NCBI GenBank assembly: GCA_963748485.1
Contig: CAVVJF010000011.1
Span: 558,001-622,000 of the forward strand
Direction of reading: 5' to 3'
Length of the DNA: 64,000 bases
From: DASRWT01 sp963748485
GTDB lineage: Bacteria > Methylomirabilota > Methylomirabilia > Rokubacteriales > CSP1-6
In this document: one piece after another, positions 22,510-30,329 of the stretch
Position numbering within the stretch: the first letter of the stretch is position 1
Layout of the letters: every line of letters starts with the position of its first letter
Notes under the pieces: generated by a model
Seen by the model: the letters and a program-made list of their open reading frames with translations, nothing else
What the model was told of the DNA's origin: nothing
The model's database searches: none
Translations under genes and position numbers: made by a program

Positions 22510-24761
22510 CCGGGATGACCCTCCAGCACGGCGCGCGCCACCGCGAGGCGCAGCCGGCCGGTCACCCCATCGCCGGCGAGGAGCGCGGCGGCGTCGCGGT
22601 AGACACGCTCGATGGAGAACTCCTTCGTGTAGCCGTAGCCGCCGTGGGTGCGCATGGACTCGAGCGCGGCGTGGTAGGCGGTCTCCGCGGCGTCCAGCCG
22701 CGCCATCGCCGCGGCGGCGGCGTCGCCGGGATGCGCGGCCAGGCGCTCGGCCGCGTGGTGGACCAGCAGCCGCGAGGCGGTGACCCGCGTGGCCATATCG
22801 GCCAGCTTGAGCTGAATCGCCTGATGCTGCGCGATGGGCCGGCCGAAGGTGTGACGCTGCTGCGCGTAGCGGAGCGCGGACTCCAGGGCCGCCTCGCCCA
22901 GCCCCACCGCCACCGCCGCCTCGCCCAGCCGGAGCATGCTCTCCACCGCGGCGGCCGTCTCGGCGGCAGCTCCGTCGTCGTGACCCAGCCGGGCCTCGTG
23001 GGGCAGGCGCAGATGCGCGAAGGCGATGTCGGCGACCCCGAGCCCGTGAAAGCCGAGGGTCGTCGCCGCCGATCCCACCTCGAGCCCCGGGGCGCCCGCT
23101 TCGGCCAGGAAGGCGGCGCGCCGGCCCTCGAGGTCGCCGACGATCACGAGCACCCCCGCGTGGGCCGCTCCCGCGGTGAACGGCGCGCCGCCCAGGAGCC
23201 CCCAGCCGCCCCCGGTCCGACGTATGGGCGCGTGACTGCCGAGAGCCACGCAGCCTAGCCGCTCGGCGCTGGCCATGGCGGGGAGCAGCCGATCTCGCGC
23301 CGCCGGTGTGCCATGCCGCGCGATCGCGTCGGCGACGGCAAGGTGCGAGGCAAGGAGCGCACCCAGCATCCCCCATCCGCGTGCCACTTCCTCCACCATC
23401 ATGGCGGCGGTGACGAGGTCGAGATCGAGCCCGCCGTACTCCGCGGGAATGACGGCGCCCCAGACTCCGAGCTCGGCCAGCCGCGTCACGAGTCGGGCCG
23501 GATAGCGGCCCGCGGCGTCCTCTTCCTGGGCGAGCGGGACCACGTCCTTCTGGACGAACTGGCGAACGGCCTGCACCAGCTGCCGCCGGTCGTCGGACCC
23601 GGAGTCCGGAGAGAGAGAGGAGGCAAAACCATCGCCGTATCGCTCGAGTAGCTGACGAGCGATGAGGATTCGCTGGATCTCGTTGGCACCCTCGCCGATG
23701 ATCATGAGCGGGGTATCACGGTAGAGCCGCTCGATGGGCGAGTCGGCCAGCTGGCCGCGCCGGCCGGATAGACGGACCAGCTCCACCGCTGCCTCCTGGG
23801 CGGCCTCCGAGGCATAGAGCTTGGCCATGCCGGCCTCGAGGTCACAGCGCTCGGCGCGGTCCTTCATGCCCGCGGCCCAGCGGGTGAGAAGGCGCGCCGC
23901 CTCCACGCGCGTCGCGATGCCCGCGAGCGCGCCCAGCGCGGACTCGGCGGCGTCCTGGCGGGCGGCCGCGGCAGCCTCCTCTAGGGCGGCCTGGGCCACG
24001 CCCACCGCGCGCGCCGCGATGTTGATGCGTCCGGTCTCGAGGCCCGACATCACCTGGCGGAAGCCGCGCCCCTCGACGCCCCCCACGAGGTTCGCGGCGG
24101 GAACGGGAAATCGGTCGAGGACCAGCTCGGCGGTGTCGACGCCCTTGTAGCCGAGCTTGGCGATGGATTTCACCACGTCCAGACCCGGCGCGCCCTTTTC
24201 CACGATGAAGCAGGACATTCCCCGATGCGGCGGGTCCGCGGCGGTGTCCGTGCGGGCGAGCAGCGCGAACGTATTGCCCTCGCGGCCATTGGTGACGAAC
24301 ATCTTCGAGCCGGTGATCAGGTAGTGGTCGCCCTCGCGGCGCGCCACCGTCTGGATGGCCTGCACGTCCGAGCCGGCGTGGGGCTCGGTCAAGCAGAGCC
24401 CGCCCCGCGCCGTGCCACCGGCGAAGCGGGGGAGAAGACGCTGCCGCTGCTCGTCGGTGCCGTGCTGGAGCACGATGAGAGCGGCCATGGTGTGGCTGTT
24501 GATGACGCCGGCGAGCGACATCCAGCCCCGGCAGAGCTCCTCGATGACGCACGCATACACCGCCACGCCGAGCCCGAGCCCTCCGTACGCCTGGGGAACG
24601 AGCGCGCCGAACAGTCCCAGCTCGCGCATCCGCTCCACGAGGGCATGCGGGTACTCGTCGGCATGCTCGAGGGCAAGGGCCACCGGCACCACCTCGGCCT
24701 CGACGAAGCGGCGAACGGCGCCGACGGTGGGATGCGGCGCGCCCGCGGGGGCTTCGCTCAT
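22506..24761 (-). CDS. Tandem fused acyl-CoA dehydrogenase, second half degenerate
   Basis: A 751-residue protein containing two acyl-CoA dehydrogenase domains in one frame. Half one (about 1-375) is canonical: CLTEPHAGSDVQAIQT flavin/substrate loop, ITGSKMFVTNG, MSGLETGRINIAARA and IIGEGANEIQRIL, where the EG Glu is the usual base. Half two (about 390-751) keeps the fold (EYGGLDLDLVTAAMMVEE, HTFGRPIAQHQAIQLKLADM, MRTHGGYGYTKE). It lacks the TEPxAGSD loop, and its terminal motif is AGDGVTGR, with no Glu. This recalls heteromeric FadE pairs with one catalytic and one silent subunit, here fused. Start is ATG 24761, 7 nt after TATCTT. Confidence 0.88.
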   Translation of the reverse strand: MSEAPAGAPHPTVGAVRRFVEAEVVPVALALEHADEYPHALVERMRELGLFGALVPQAYGGLGLGVAVYACVIEELCRGWMSLAGVINSHTMAALIVLQHGTDEQRQRLLPRFAGGTARGGLCLTEPHAGSDVQAIQTVARREGDHYLITGSKMFVTNGREGNTFALLARTDTAADPPHRGMSCFIVEKGAPGLDVVKSIAKLGYKGVDTAELVLDRFPVPAANLVGGVEGRGFRQVMSGLETGRINIAARAVGVAQAALEEAAAAARQDAAESALGALAGIATRVEAARLLTRWAAGMKDRAERCDLEAGMAKLYASEAAQEAAVELVRLSGRRGQLADSPIERLYRDTPLMIIGEGANEIQRILIARQLLERYGDGFASSLSPDSGSDDRRQLVQAVRQFVQKDVVPLAQEEDAAGRYPARLVTRLAELGVWGAVIPAEYGGLDLDLVTAAMMVEEVARGWGMLGALLASHLAVADAIARHGTPAARDRLLPAMASAERLGCVALGSHAPIRRTGGGWGLLGGAPFTAGAAHAGVLVIVGDLEGRRAAFLAEAGAPGLEVGSAATTLGFHGLGVADIAFAHLRLPHEARLGHDDGAAAETAAAVESMLRLGEAAVAVGLGEAALESALRYAQQRHTFGRPIAQHQAIQLKLADMATRVTASRLLVHHAAERLAAHPGDAAAAAMARLDAAETAYHAALESMRTHGGYGYTKEFSIERVYRDAAALLAGDGVTGRLRLAVARAVLEGHPG

Positions 24762-24767
24762 GCGGGT

Positions 24768-24774
24768 TAAGATA
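24768..24774. promoter_or_regulatory. Overlapping divergent -10 boxes
   Basis: Plus strand TAAGAT (24768-24773) lies 9 nt before ATG 24783. Minus strand TATCTT (24774-24769) lies 7 nt before ATG 24761. The two -10 boxes share five base pairs, and neither gene has a Shine-Dalgarno at the right distance. This fits a bidirectional promoter giving leaderless or nearly leaderless mRNAs on both sides. Confidence 0.5.
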
Positions 24775-24782
24775 GCAAGGAC

Positions 24783-26417
24783 ATGGCCCTCGACGCCATC
24801 GTGCTCAGGGCGCAGGGCGCGCTCGATGCTCTCGCCCGGTGGGCGCGCCTGCACCCGACGGCGCCGCCTCGACCGCGGCGCTTCCTCATCATCCAGATCG
24901 ACGGGCTGTCGCGCGCGGTACTGGAGCTCGCGCTGTCCACGGGCCGCGCGCCCGCGCTGGCCCGGCTCCTCGCCTCCGGCCGGCTTCTCAAGCGGCCCAT
25001 GTCGGTAGGCCTGCCTAGCTCCACGCCCGCCTTTCAGGCAGCCATCATGTATGGCGTGTACCCGGACATCCCGGGCTTTCACTACTACGACAAGCGGGCG
25101 GGCGAGGACCGGTACTTCCCGCGTCCCGGCATGGCCGCCCTCATCGAGGAGCAGCACGCGCGCGGCCGCCGGGGCATCATGCGCGGTGGCGCGGTGTACG
25201 GCTGCATCTTCGGCGGCGAGGCCGTCGACAATCTCTGGAACCTCGCCGTCCTGCTGAAGCCGACGCGCGCCGGGTGGGCGATGCTCCGCGCGCCCCTGTC
25301 GGCCGTCCTCCTCGCGTGGGTGATCGTCAAGTGCAGCGCGCTCACCCTCCTCGAGCTGGGCCGAGCCCTCGGCCGCTTCATGACCGGCACGGCGGCGCCC
25401 GAGCCGGGAGCGCGGTGGATCCTCTTCAAGGTCGGCTCGTCGATCTGGGCCCGGCAGTTCCTCACCCTCGCGACCTCGGTCTCCCTCTATCGAGGCGTGC
25501 CCGCCATCTATGTCAACTTCATGGAGTACGACGTCTACGCGCATGGGTTCGGCCCCGCCAGCCGCAACGCCCTCCGGGCGCTCCGGCGGGTCGATAGCTC
25601 CATTAACCAGCTCGCGCGCATCGTGCGGCGCCTGCCCGACCCGGGGGTGGACCTCTATGTGCTCTCGGACCACGGCCAGGCGCTCACGCGCCTGTTCACC
25701 GAGGTCTCCGGGGGGGCGAGCATCGAGACGGTGGTGCGCGCGGCCCTTCTCGGCGACGCGCGGTCGGCCGGCTCCCACGCGCCCGCCACGACCCTGCGGC
25801 GCCAGTGGGCGGGCGTGCGCGCGCTGCGCGCGGCGGGGGCGATCCAGCGCTTCGTCAACTACCTGGAGCAGGACTTCACCCGCTGGATCTGGTCCCCCCG
25901 GACGGCGGGGGGGAAGGAGGGGATCCGCGTTGTGCCGGCGGGGCCGAACGCGTTCGTCTACTTCACGGACCACCCGGAACCCGTCCTCGCCGAGGATCTG
26001 GAGTCCCGGTACCCGGGGGTCGCCGGCACCCTCTCCCGCCACCCCGGCATCGGTCTCGTACTCGTTCGTTCGCGCGCGGGGGCGGTGTGCTGGTATCGTG
26101 GAAGACGGTACATGCTCGACCGAGGACCGACGGACGGTCTCTTCGAGGGACGAGCGGACCGGGAGGTCGTCTTGCAAGGACTTCGAGAGCTGATGGCGAT
26201 GCCGAGCGCGGGCGATCTCGTGCTCTACGGCATCGAGGCCGCCGCGGGCGACACGTCCTTCGTGCCCGAGCACGGCGCGCACGCGGGGCCGTCGGAACAC
26301 GAGCTCCACACCTTCATCCTCCACCCGCCGAACGTGCCGCTGCCGTCGGCGCCGCTCACGCATCCCGTGCAGCTCTATCCGCACTTCGCCGCCTACGCGG
26401 ACGGTGCGGGCGCATGA
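24783..26417 (+). CDS. Alkaline-phosphatase-superfamily phosphodiesterase
   Basis: A 544-residue protein of the type I phosphodiesterase / nucleotide pyrophosphatase group. Metal site residues: IQIDGLSRAV (Asp), GLPSSTPAFQ (nucleophile Ser/Thr), NFMEYDVYAHGFGP (Asp/His), VLSDHGQA (Asp-His) and PEHGAHAGPS (His). A hydrophobic segment near residue 170 (LSAVLLAWVIVKCSALTLLE) may anchor it. It probably hydrolyses a phosphodiester or phospholipid headgroup. It is coupled by ATGA to an EEP-family nuclease/phosphatase, so both may act on the same lipid or nucleotide. Confidence 0.85.
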   Translation: MALDAIVLRAQGALDALARWARLHPTAPPRPRRFLIIQIDGLSRAVLELALSTGRAPALARLLASGRLLKRPMSVGLPSSTPAFQAAIMYGVYPDIPGFHYYDKRAGEDRYFPRPGMAALIEEQHARGRRGIMRGGAVYGCIFGGEAVDNLWNLAVLLKPTRAGWAMLRAPLSAVLLAWVIVKCSALTLLELGRALGRFMTGTAAPEPGARWILFKVGSSIWARQFLTLATSVSLYRGVPAIYVNFMEYDVYAHGFGPASRNALRALRRVDSSINQLARIVRRLPDPGVDLYVLSDHGQALTRLFTEVSGGASIETVVRAALLGDARSAGSHAPATTLRRQWAGVRALRAAGAIQRFVNYLEQDFTRWIWSPRTAGGKEGIRVVPAGPNAFVYFTDHPEPVLAEDLESRYPGVAGTLSRHPGIGLVLVRSRAGAVCWYRGRRYMLDRGPTDGLFEGRADREVVLQGLRELMAMPSAGDLVLYGIEAAAGDTSFVPEHGAHAGPSEHELHTFILHPPNVPLPSAPLTHPVQLYPHFAAYADGAGA

Positions 26418-27142
26418 GCGAGTCACTCCGATCGGTGTTGACCGTCGCGTCGTACAACATTCACAAGTGCCAGGGGCTGGACGGGCGGGTCGACCTCGGC
26501 CGCATCGCGGGGGTCCTCGAGGAGCTCGAGGCCGACCTCGTCGGCGTGCAGGAGGCCTTCCGGCCGCAGGCAGAGGCGCTCGCGAGCCGGCTCGGCATGG
26601 ACATGTTCATGGGGGTGACGGTGGAGCGGCCGCAGGGCCCCTACGGTAACGTCATTCTCACGCGCCACCCCGCTCACGACGCGCGGACCTTCGACCTCAC
26701 CCGCTTCGAGCGGGAGCCGCGCGGAGGCCTCCGCGTGGACGTGGAGCTGTCGGGGCACCTCGTCCACCTGTTCAACGTGCACTTCGGCCTGCGGGTGCGG
26801 GAACGGGCGGCCCAGGTGGAGCTGCTCGTGCGGGAGCATGTCCTCCACGAGGCGCTTCGCGGCTCGCGGGTGGTGGTGGGAGACCTGAACGAGTGGTTCC
26901 CGGGCGCGGTGGGGCGCACGCTGCGGCGCGAGCTGGCGGGGCCGCGCATCCGGCGCACCCATCCCGCCCCGTTGCCACTGTTCCCGCTCGACCGGATCTA
27001 CTGGGATCGCACCTTGCACGGCGAGGGCTTTCGCGTCCACCGGAGCCGGCTCGCGCGGGTCGCCTCCGACCACCTGCCGGTGGTGGCGCGCCTGCGGCTG
27101 CCGCCGGCGCATCACGCCGAGCGCGCCGCCCGCCCGGCCTGA
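26414..27142 (+). CDS. Endonuclease/exonuclease/phosphatase family protein
   Basis: A 242-residue EEP-fold metal-dependent phosphoesterase. TVASYNIHKCQGLDGRVDL (Asn), VGVQEAF (catalytic Glu), VVVGDLNEWFP (Asp-x-Asn) and SDHLPVVARL (Asp-His) are the classical residues of the DNase I / sphingomyelinase / inositol-phosphatase superfamily. YGNVILTRHP and HFGLRVRERAAQV are typical of the small bacterial members often found beside phospholipase D-like or membrane phosphodiesterases. Cytoplasmic by sequence. The start overlaps the upstream stop (ATGA). Confidence 0.88.
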   Translation: MSESLRSVLTVASYNIHKCQGLDGRVDLGRIAGVLEELEADLVGVQEAFRPQAEALASRLGMDMFMGVTVERPQGPYGNVILTRHPAHDARTFDLTRFEREPRGGLRVDVELSGHLVHLFNVHFGLRVRERAAQVELLVREHVLHEALRGSRVVVGDLNEWFPGAVGRTLRRELAGPRIRRTHPAPLPLFPLDRIYWDRTLHGEGFRVHRSRLARVASDHLPVVARLRLPPAHHAERAARPA

Positions 27143-27154
27143 CGCGGGCCCCGC

Positions 27155-28381
27155 TCAGGCGGTCGCGCCCGCCAGCTCGGCCGCCGCGAGCAGCAGCGTG
27201 TTGGCGCCGTGCTCGATGTCGTCGAGCGCGGTGAACTCTTCCTCGCAGTGGCTGCGGCCGCCTCGTGACGGCACGAAGACCATCCCGGTGGGACAGACCG
27301 CCGCCATGTACTGGGCGTCGTGCCCCGCGCCGGAGAGAATGCGGCGGTGGCCGCAGCCGAGCGCGCGGGCGGCCTGCTCGACGGCGCCGACCACGCCCGG
27401 GTCGAACTCGGTGCGGGGCACACGCCAGTAGTGCTCCACAGCGGACGCCACCCCTTCGCGACGGGCGGCGTCCTTGACCACGCGGTCGAGCATGCCGAGG
27501 GCGCGCGTGAGGGTGGCCTCGTCGGAATCGCGCATGTCCACCGAGAGGCTCACCCGGCCGGGGATCGCGTTGGGGATGTTCGGGGTCACGTCGAGACGTC
27601 CGACCGTCGTTACCAGGTCGCCGCCGATGCGCCGGGGAATCTCCCGCACCGCGCGGACGACCTCGGCGGCGGCCACGAGGGCGTCGTGGCGGATCCGCAT
27701 CGGGGTGGGGCCGGCATGATCCTGCACGCCGGTGAGGGTGAGGCGGGACCACGCGATGGCCACGATGCCGTCCACCACTCCGACCGGCAGGCCCTCCTCC
27801 TCGAGGAGGGGGCCCTGCTCGATGTGCAGCTCCAGATAGGCGCGCGCGGGGCGGGGCACGCACGGCTCCGGCCCGAGGTAGCCGATGCGCTCCAGCTCGT
27901 CGCCGAGGCGCGTGCCGTCGCGGTCGCGCGCGTTGTAGGCGTCCTCCAGCGCGATCTTGCCGGCGAGCACGCCGGAGCCGATCATGGCGGGCTGGAAGCG
28001 CGCGCCCTCCTCGTTGGTGAAGATCACCATGCCCACGGGGTGGCGCGTGCGCGCGGCGGCCGCCGCCAGGGTGCGAATGACCTCCAGCGCGCACAGCACG
28101 CCGAGCTGGCCGTCGTACTTGCCTCCTGTCGGCACCGAGTCGGCGTGCGAGCCCATGAGGACGGGGGGCAGCGCTTCCGTTCCCGCCCGGAGCCCGAAGA
28201 TGTTGCCCATCTGATCCACCGTCACGTTGAGCCCGGCCTCCCGCATCCAGCCGACGAGGAGGTCACGCCCGCGCCGGTCCTCGTCGGTCAGGGCCAGGCG
28301 CGTGAGCCCGCCCCGGGGCGTCTCGCCGATGCGTCCCAGCGCATCCATGCTCGCGGCCAGCCGGGCTCGGCTTATTCGCAT
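27155..28381 (-). CDS. M20/M28-type amidohydrolase (N-carbamoyl amino acid / allantoate hydrolase)
   Basis: A 408-residue Zn-dependent amidase of the hydantoinase/carbamoylase group. Metal ligands are visible in MGSHADSVPTGGKYDG (His, Asp), FTNEEGARF (Glu), LHIEQGPLLEEEG (His) and the C-terminal SHCEEEF (His); GVQDHAGPTPMRIR is the dimer-domain substrate loop. Likely substrates are N-carbamoyl-L-amino acids or ureidoglycolate/allantoate, but they cannot be separated by eye. The start at 28381 overlaps the end of the transglutaminase gene by 10 bases, placing it at the end of the ATP-grasp cassette. Confidence 0.9.
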   Translation of the reverse strand: MRISRARLAASMDALGRIGETPRGGLTRLALTDEDRRGRDLLVGWMREAGLNVTVDQMGNIFGLRAGTEALPPVLMGSHADSVPTGGKYDGQLGVLCALEVIRTLAAAAARTRHPVGMVIFTNEEGARFQPAMIGSGVLAGKIALEDAYNARDRDGTRLGDELERIGYLGPEPCVPRPARAYLELHIEQGPLLEEEGLPVGVVDGIVAIAWSRLTLTGVQDHAGPTPMRIRHDALVAAAEVVRAVREIPRRIGGDLVTTVGRLDVTPNIPNAIPGRVSLSVDMRDSDEATLTRALGMLDRVVKDAARREGVASAVEHYWRVPRTEFDPGVVGAVEQAARALGCGHRRILSGAGHDAQYMAAVCPTGMVFVPSRGGRSHCEEEFTALDDIEHGANTLLLAAAELAGATA

Positions 28382-29364
28382 GAGGGCCCCTGTTGCTGCT
28401 GTTGCTGCTGCTGGACGATGGCGTCGTCGGTCGCGACGCCCCTTGAGAGACGGGACCGGTCGGGAATCTCCTGGAACACCGGCAGGTCGATGGCCTCGAT
28501 CTCCTCGCGGAGGGTGGAGACGTCCTTGTGCGCGGACACCCGCGTGTAGACCTCGGCGGTGAGCGTCTCGCGGGCGTTGCCGCGGAAGATGCCCTTGTTG
28601 GGCGGGACGTCCTCGTAGTGCCGGCCGTGCCCCACCGTCACGTAGTGCTCGTCGATCTCGCGATCGTGAGTGGGATCGAACGGGATCCAGCCGCGGGTGG
28701 GCGAGAAGAACTCAATCCAGGCATGGCTCTGCGCGACCTCGTCGCCCGCGGGCTCCAGATGCAGATAGCCGCTCACGTAGCGGCACGGCACCCCGCGCAG
28801 CCGGAGGAGCCCCAGGGTGAGGTGCGTGAAGTCCTGACACACCCCGGCGCCGATGCCGAGGAAGTCGTCGGTGGTGGAGTCGACGCGGGTGACGTGCTTC
28901 CGGAACTCGAACTCTCCGTGGACGTGCCGGCCCACCGCCCGCACGTGCTCGCCGAGCGACGACGCGTTCGCCGTCTCTGGAATGGACTGGCTGAACTTGC
29001 GGAGCGCGGCGCCCGCGCGGATGGGGCCCCCGAGCTGGAGGAAGTCCCACAGGGGATAGGGGAGCCCCTCGAGAGGCAAGCGATCCACGACCTCGCCGAG
29101 GGGCGGCGCGGTGGAGTGGGTGGCGACGAGCGAGCGCCCCGCCACCGCGATGCGGTCGTGGAACGACGTGACCGTGAAGTGGTGGACGAGGTTGTCGTTC
29201 CAGTCGCGATAGCGCGACAGCGTGGTGGGCGGCCCCACCGCGAGCACGAAGGAGTGCAGGGTCTGGTGCGGGGTGGTCTTGGGTTGCATGCGCAGCTCGA
29301 TGAACGACTCCCGCACGAAGGCGTCATAGTCGAAGGAGAAGCGGTGCTCGACCTCGATGAACAT
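28372..29364 (-). CDS. Transglutaminase-like cysteine protease of the ATP-grasp/alpha-E cassette
   Basis: A 330-residue protein with an N-terminal Bact_transglu_N domain (FIEVEHRFSFDYDAFVRESF) and a transglutaminase core. The catalytic triad is Cys in GIGAGVCQDFTHL, His in QSHAWIEFF and Asp in WIPFDPTHDREID. Probably an amide-bond-cleaving or isopeptide-forming enzyme acting on the peptide tag that the cassette is thought to make. The C-terminus ends in a run of eight Gln followed by GPSCE, an unusual tail. It lies 5 nt after the alpha-E gene. Confidence 0.9.
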   Translation of the reverse strand: MFIEVEHRFSFDYDAFVRESFIELRMQPKTTPHQTLHSFVLAVGPPTTLSRYRDWNDNLVHHFTVTSFHDRIAVAGRSLVATHSTAPPLGEVVDRLPLEGLPYPLWDFLQLGGPIRAGAALRKFSQSIPETANASSLGEHVRAVGRHVHGEFEFRKHVTRVDSTTDDFLGIGAGVCQDFTHLTLGLLRLRGVPCRYVSGYLHLEPAGDEVAQSHAWIEFFSPTRGWIPFDPTHDREIDEHYVTVGHGRHYEDVPPNKGIFRGNARETLTAEVYTRVSAHKDVSTLREEIEAIDLPVFQEIPDRSRLSRGVATDDAIVQQQQQQQQGPSCE

Positions 29365-29369
29365 GGCGC

Positions 29370-30329
29370 TCAGCTCCCGAAGTACAAGGTGGACAGGGCG
29401 TCGTGGGTCTTGGCGACCTCGTCGAGCACGGAGTCGAGGAAGGCCAGGTACTCGCCGCGCCGGATGACCTCGTCGCCGCGATACGTGAGCTCGGCGGCGA
29501 GCCGCCCCATGAGGCGCGCGGGCGCGCTCGGCTGCTCCGCCGCCGAGAGCCGATCGAGGACCTCCTTGACGGCGCTGGTGCCGAAGCGCAGCGACCGGGG
29601 CGCGTGGGGATCGAAGAGCAGGAAGTGCAGCACGTCCAGCGGCTCGAGCCGCGCGCCGTAGGACTGGCGGAAGTTCTCCAGCGACGAGAGCCCCCGGAGC
29701 AGGGCCCGCCAGCGCGTGTGCAACAGCGGCAGGTCCACTTTCGGCACGGGGGCGACGAGGCCGGGCAGCTTGATTCGGAGCACGGTGGCCGCGCGGAACA
29801 GGCGCTCGGTCGACTCGCCCAGCCGCAGGAAGAGCCAGCCGGGATCGCGGGTGAGGGTGTGCTCGATCGCGCCCACGGTGGAGAGGATCCCGCGGTGCGC
29901 GCCGCTGAGCGCGCTGCGGAAGGCGGGGGTGTCCGACAGGCGCCGCCCCGCCTGCGCCTCCAGGTCCTGATAGGTCTCGTTGAGGTTCACGAAGACTTCC
30001 ACGCTCAAGGCCTCGCGCACGGTGCGGGCATTGTCGCGGGCGCGCTTGAGGGAGAAGTGCACGGAGTTCGGATGCCCGGGGGCGAGGGTGAGCGCCTGGA
30101 GCGTCGCGGCGGCGAGGCCGCCCACGTGGCGGGTCGCTCGCTCGGGCAGGGGCGGGCCGGGGAAGATCTCGGCGAGTTCGCGCCACTCCGCCCGAGCGAG
30201 CTCCTCGTCAAGGCCGTGAACCTCGGTGGACATCTCCTCGGTGACGAGGAGCAGCCGCGTGGTGTTCTCGGCGCGCTCGAGGTAGCGCCCCATCCAGTAG
30301 AGGCCGTCGGCGACGCGGGAGAGGATCAT
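29370..30329 (-). CDS. Alpha-E domain protein
   Basis: A 319-residue all-helical protein of the DUF403/alpha-E family (ILSRVADGLYWMGRYLERAENTTRLL at the N-terminus, PGWLFLRLGESTERLFRAA centrally). It always travels with the circularly permuted ATP-grasp and often with transglutaminase genes. Comparative work on amidoligase operons proposed that it binds or presents the substrate of peptide synthesis; no activity is proven. Its ATG overlaps the ATP-grasp stop (ATGA). Confidence 0.92.
   Translation of the reverse strand: MILSRVADGLYWMGRYLERAENTTRLLLVTEEMSTEVHGLDEELARAEWRELAEIFPGPPLPERATRHVGGLAAATLQALTLAPGHPNSVHFSLKRARDNARTVREALSVEVFVNLNETYQDLEAQAGRRLSDTPAFRSALSGAHRGILSTVGAIEHTLTRDPGWLFLRLGESTERLFRAATVLRIKLPGLVAPVPKVDLPLLHTRWRALLRGLSSLENFRQSYGARLEPLDVLHFLLFDPHAPRSLRFGTSAVKEVLDRLSAAEQPSAPARLMGRLAAELTYRGDEVIRRGEYLAFLDSVLDEVAKTHDALSTLYFGS

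Noticed and set aside
22506..26426. Very long open frame (about 1300 codons) running across the phosphodiesterase gene on the opposite strand
   Set aside because: The part above 24761 is antisense to a clear metal-site phosphodiesterase, has no family sequence, and a typical acyl-CoA dehydrogenase start lies at 24761. High GC keeps shadow frames open.
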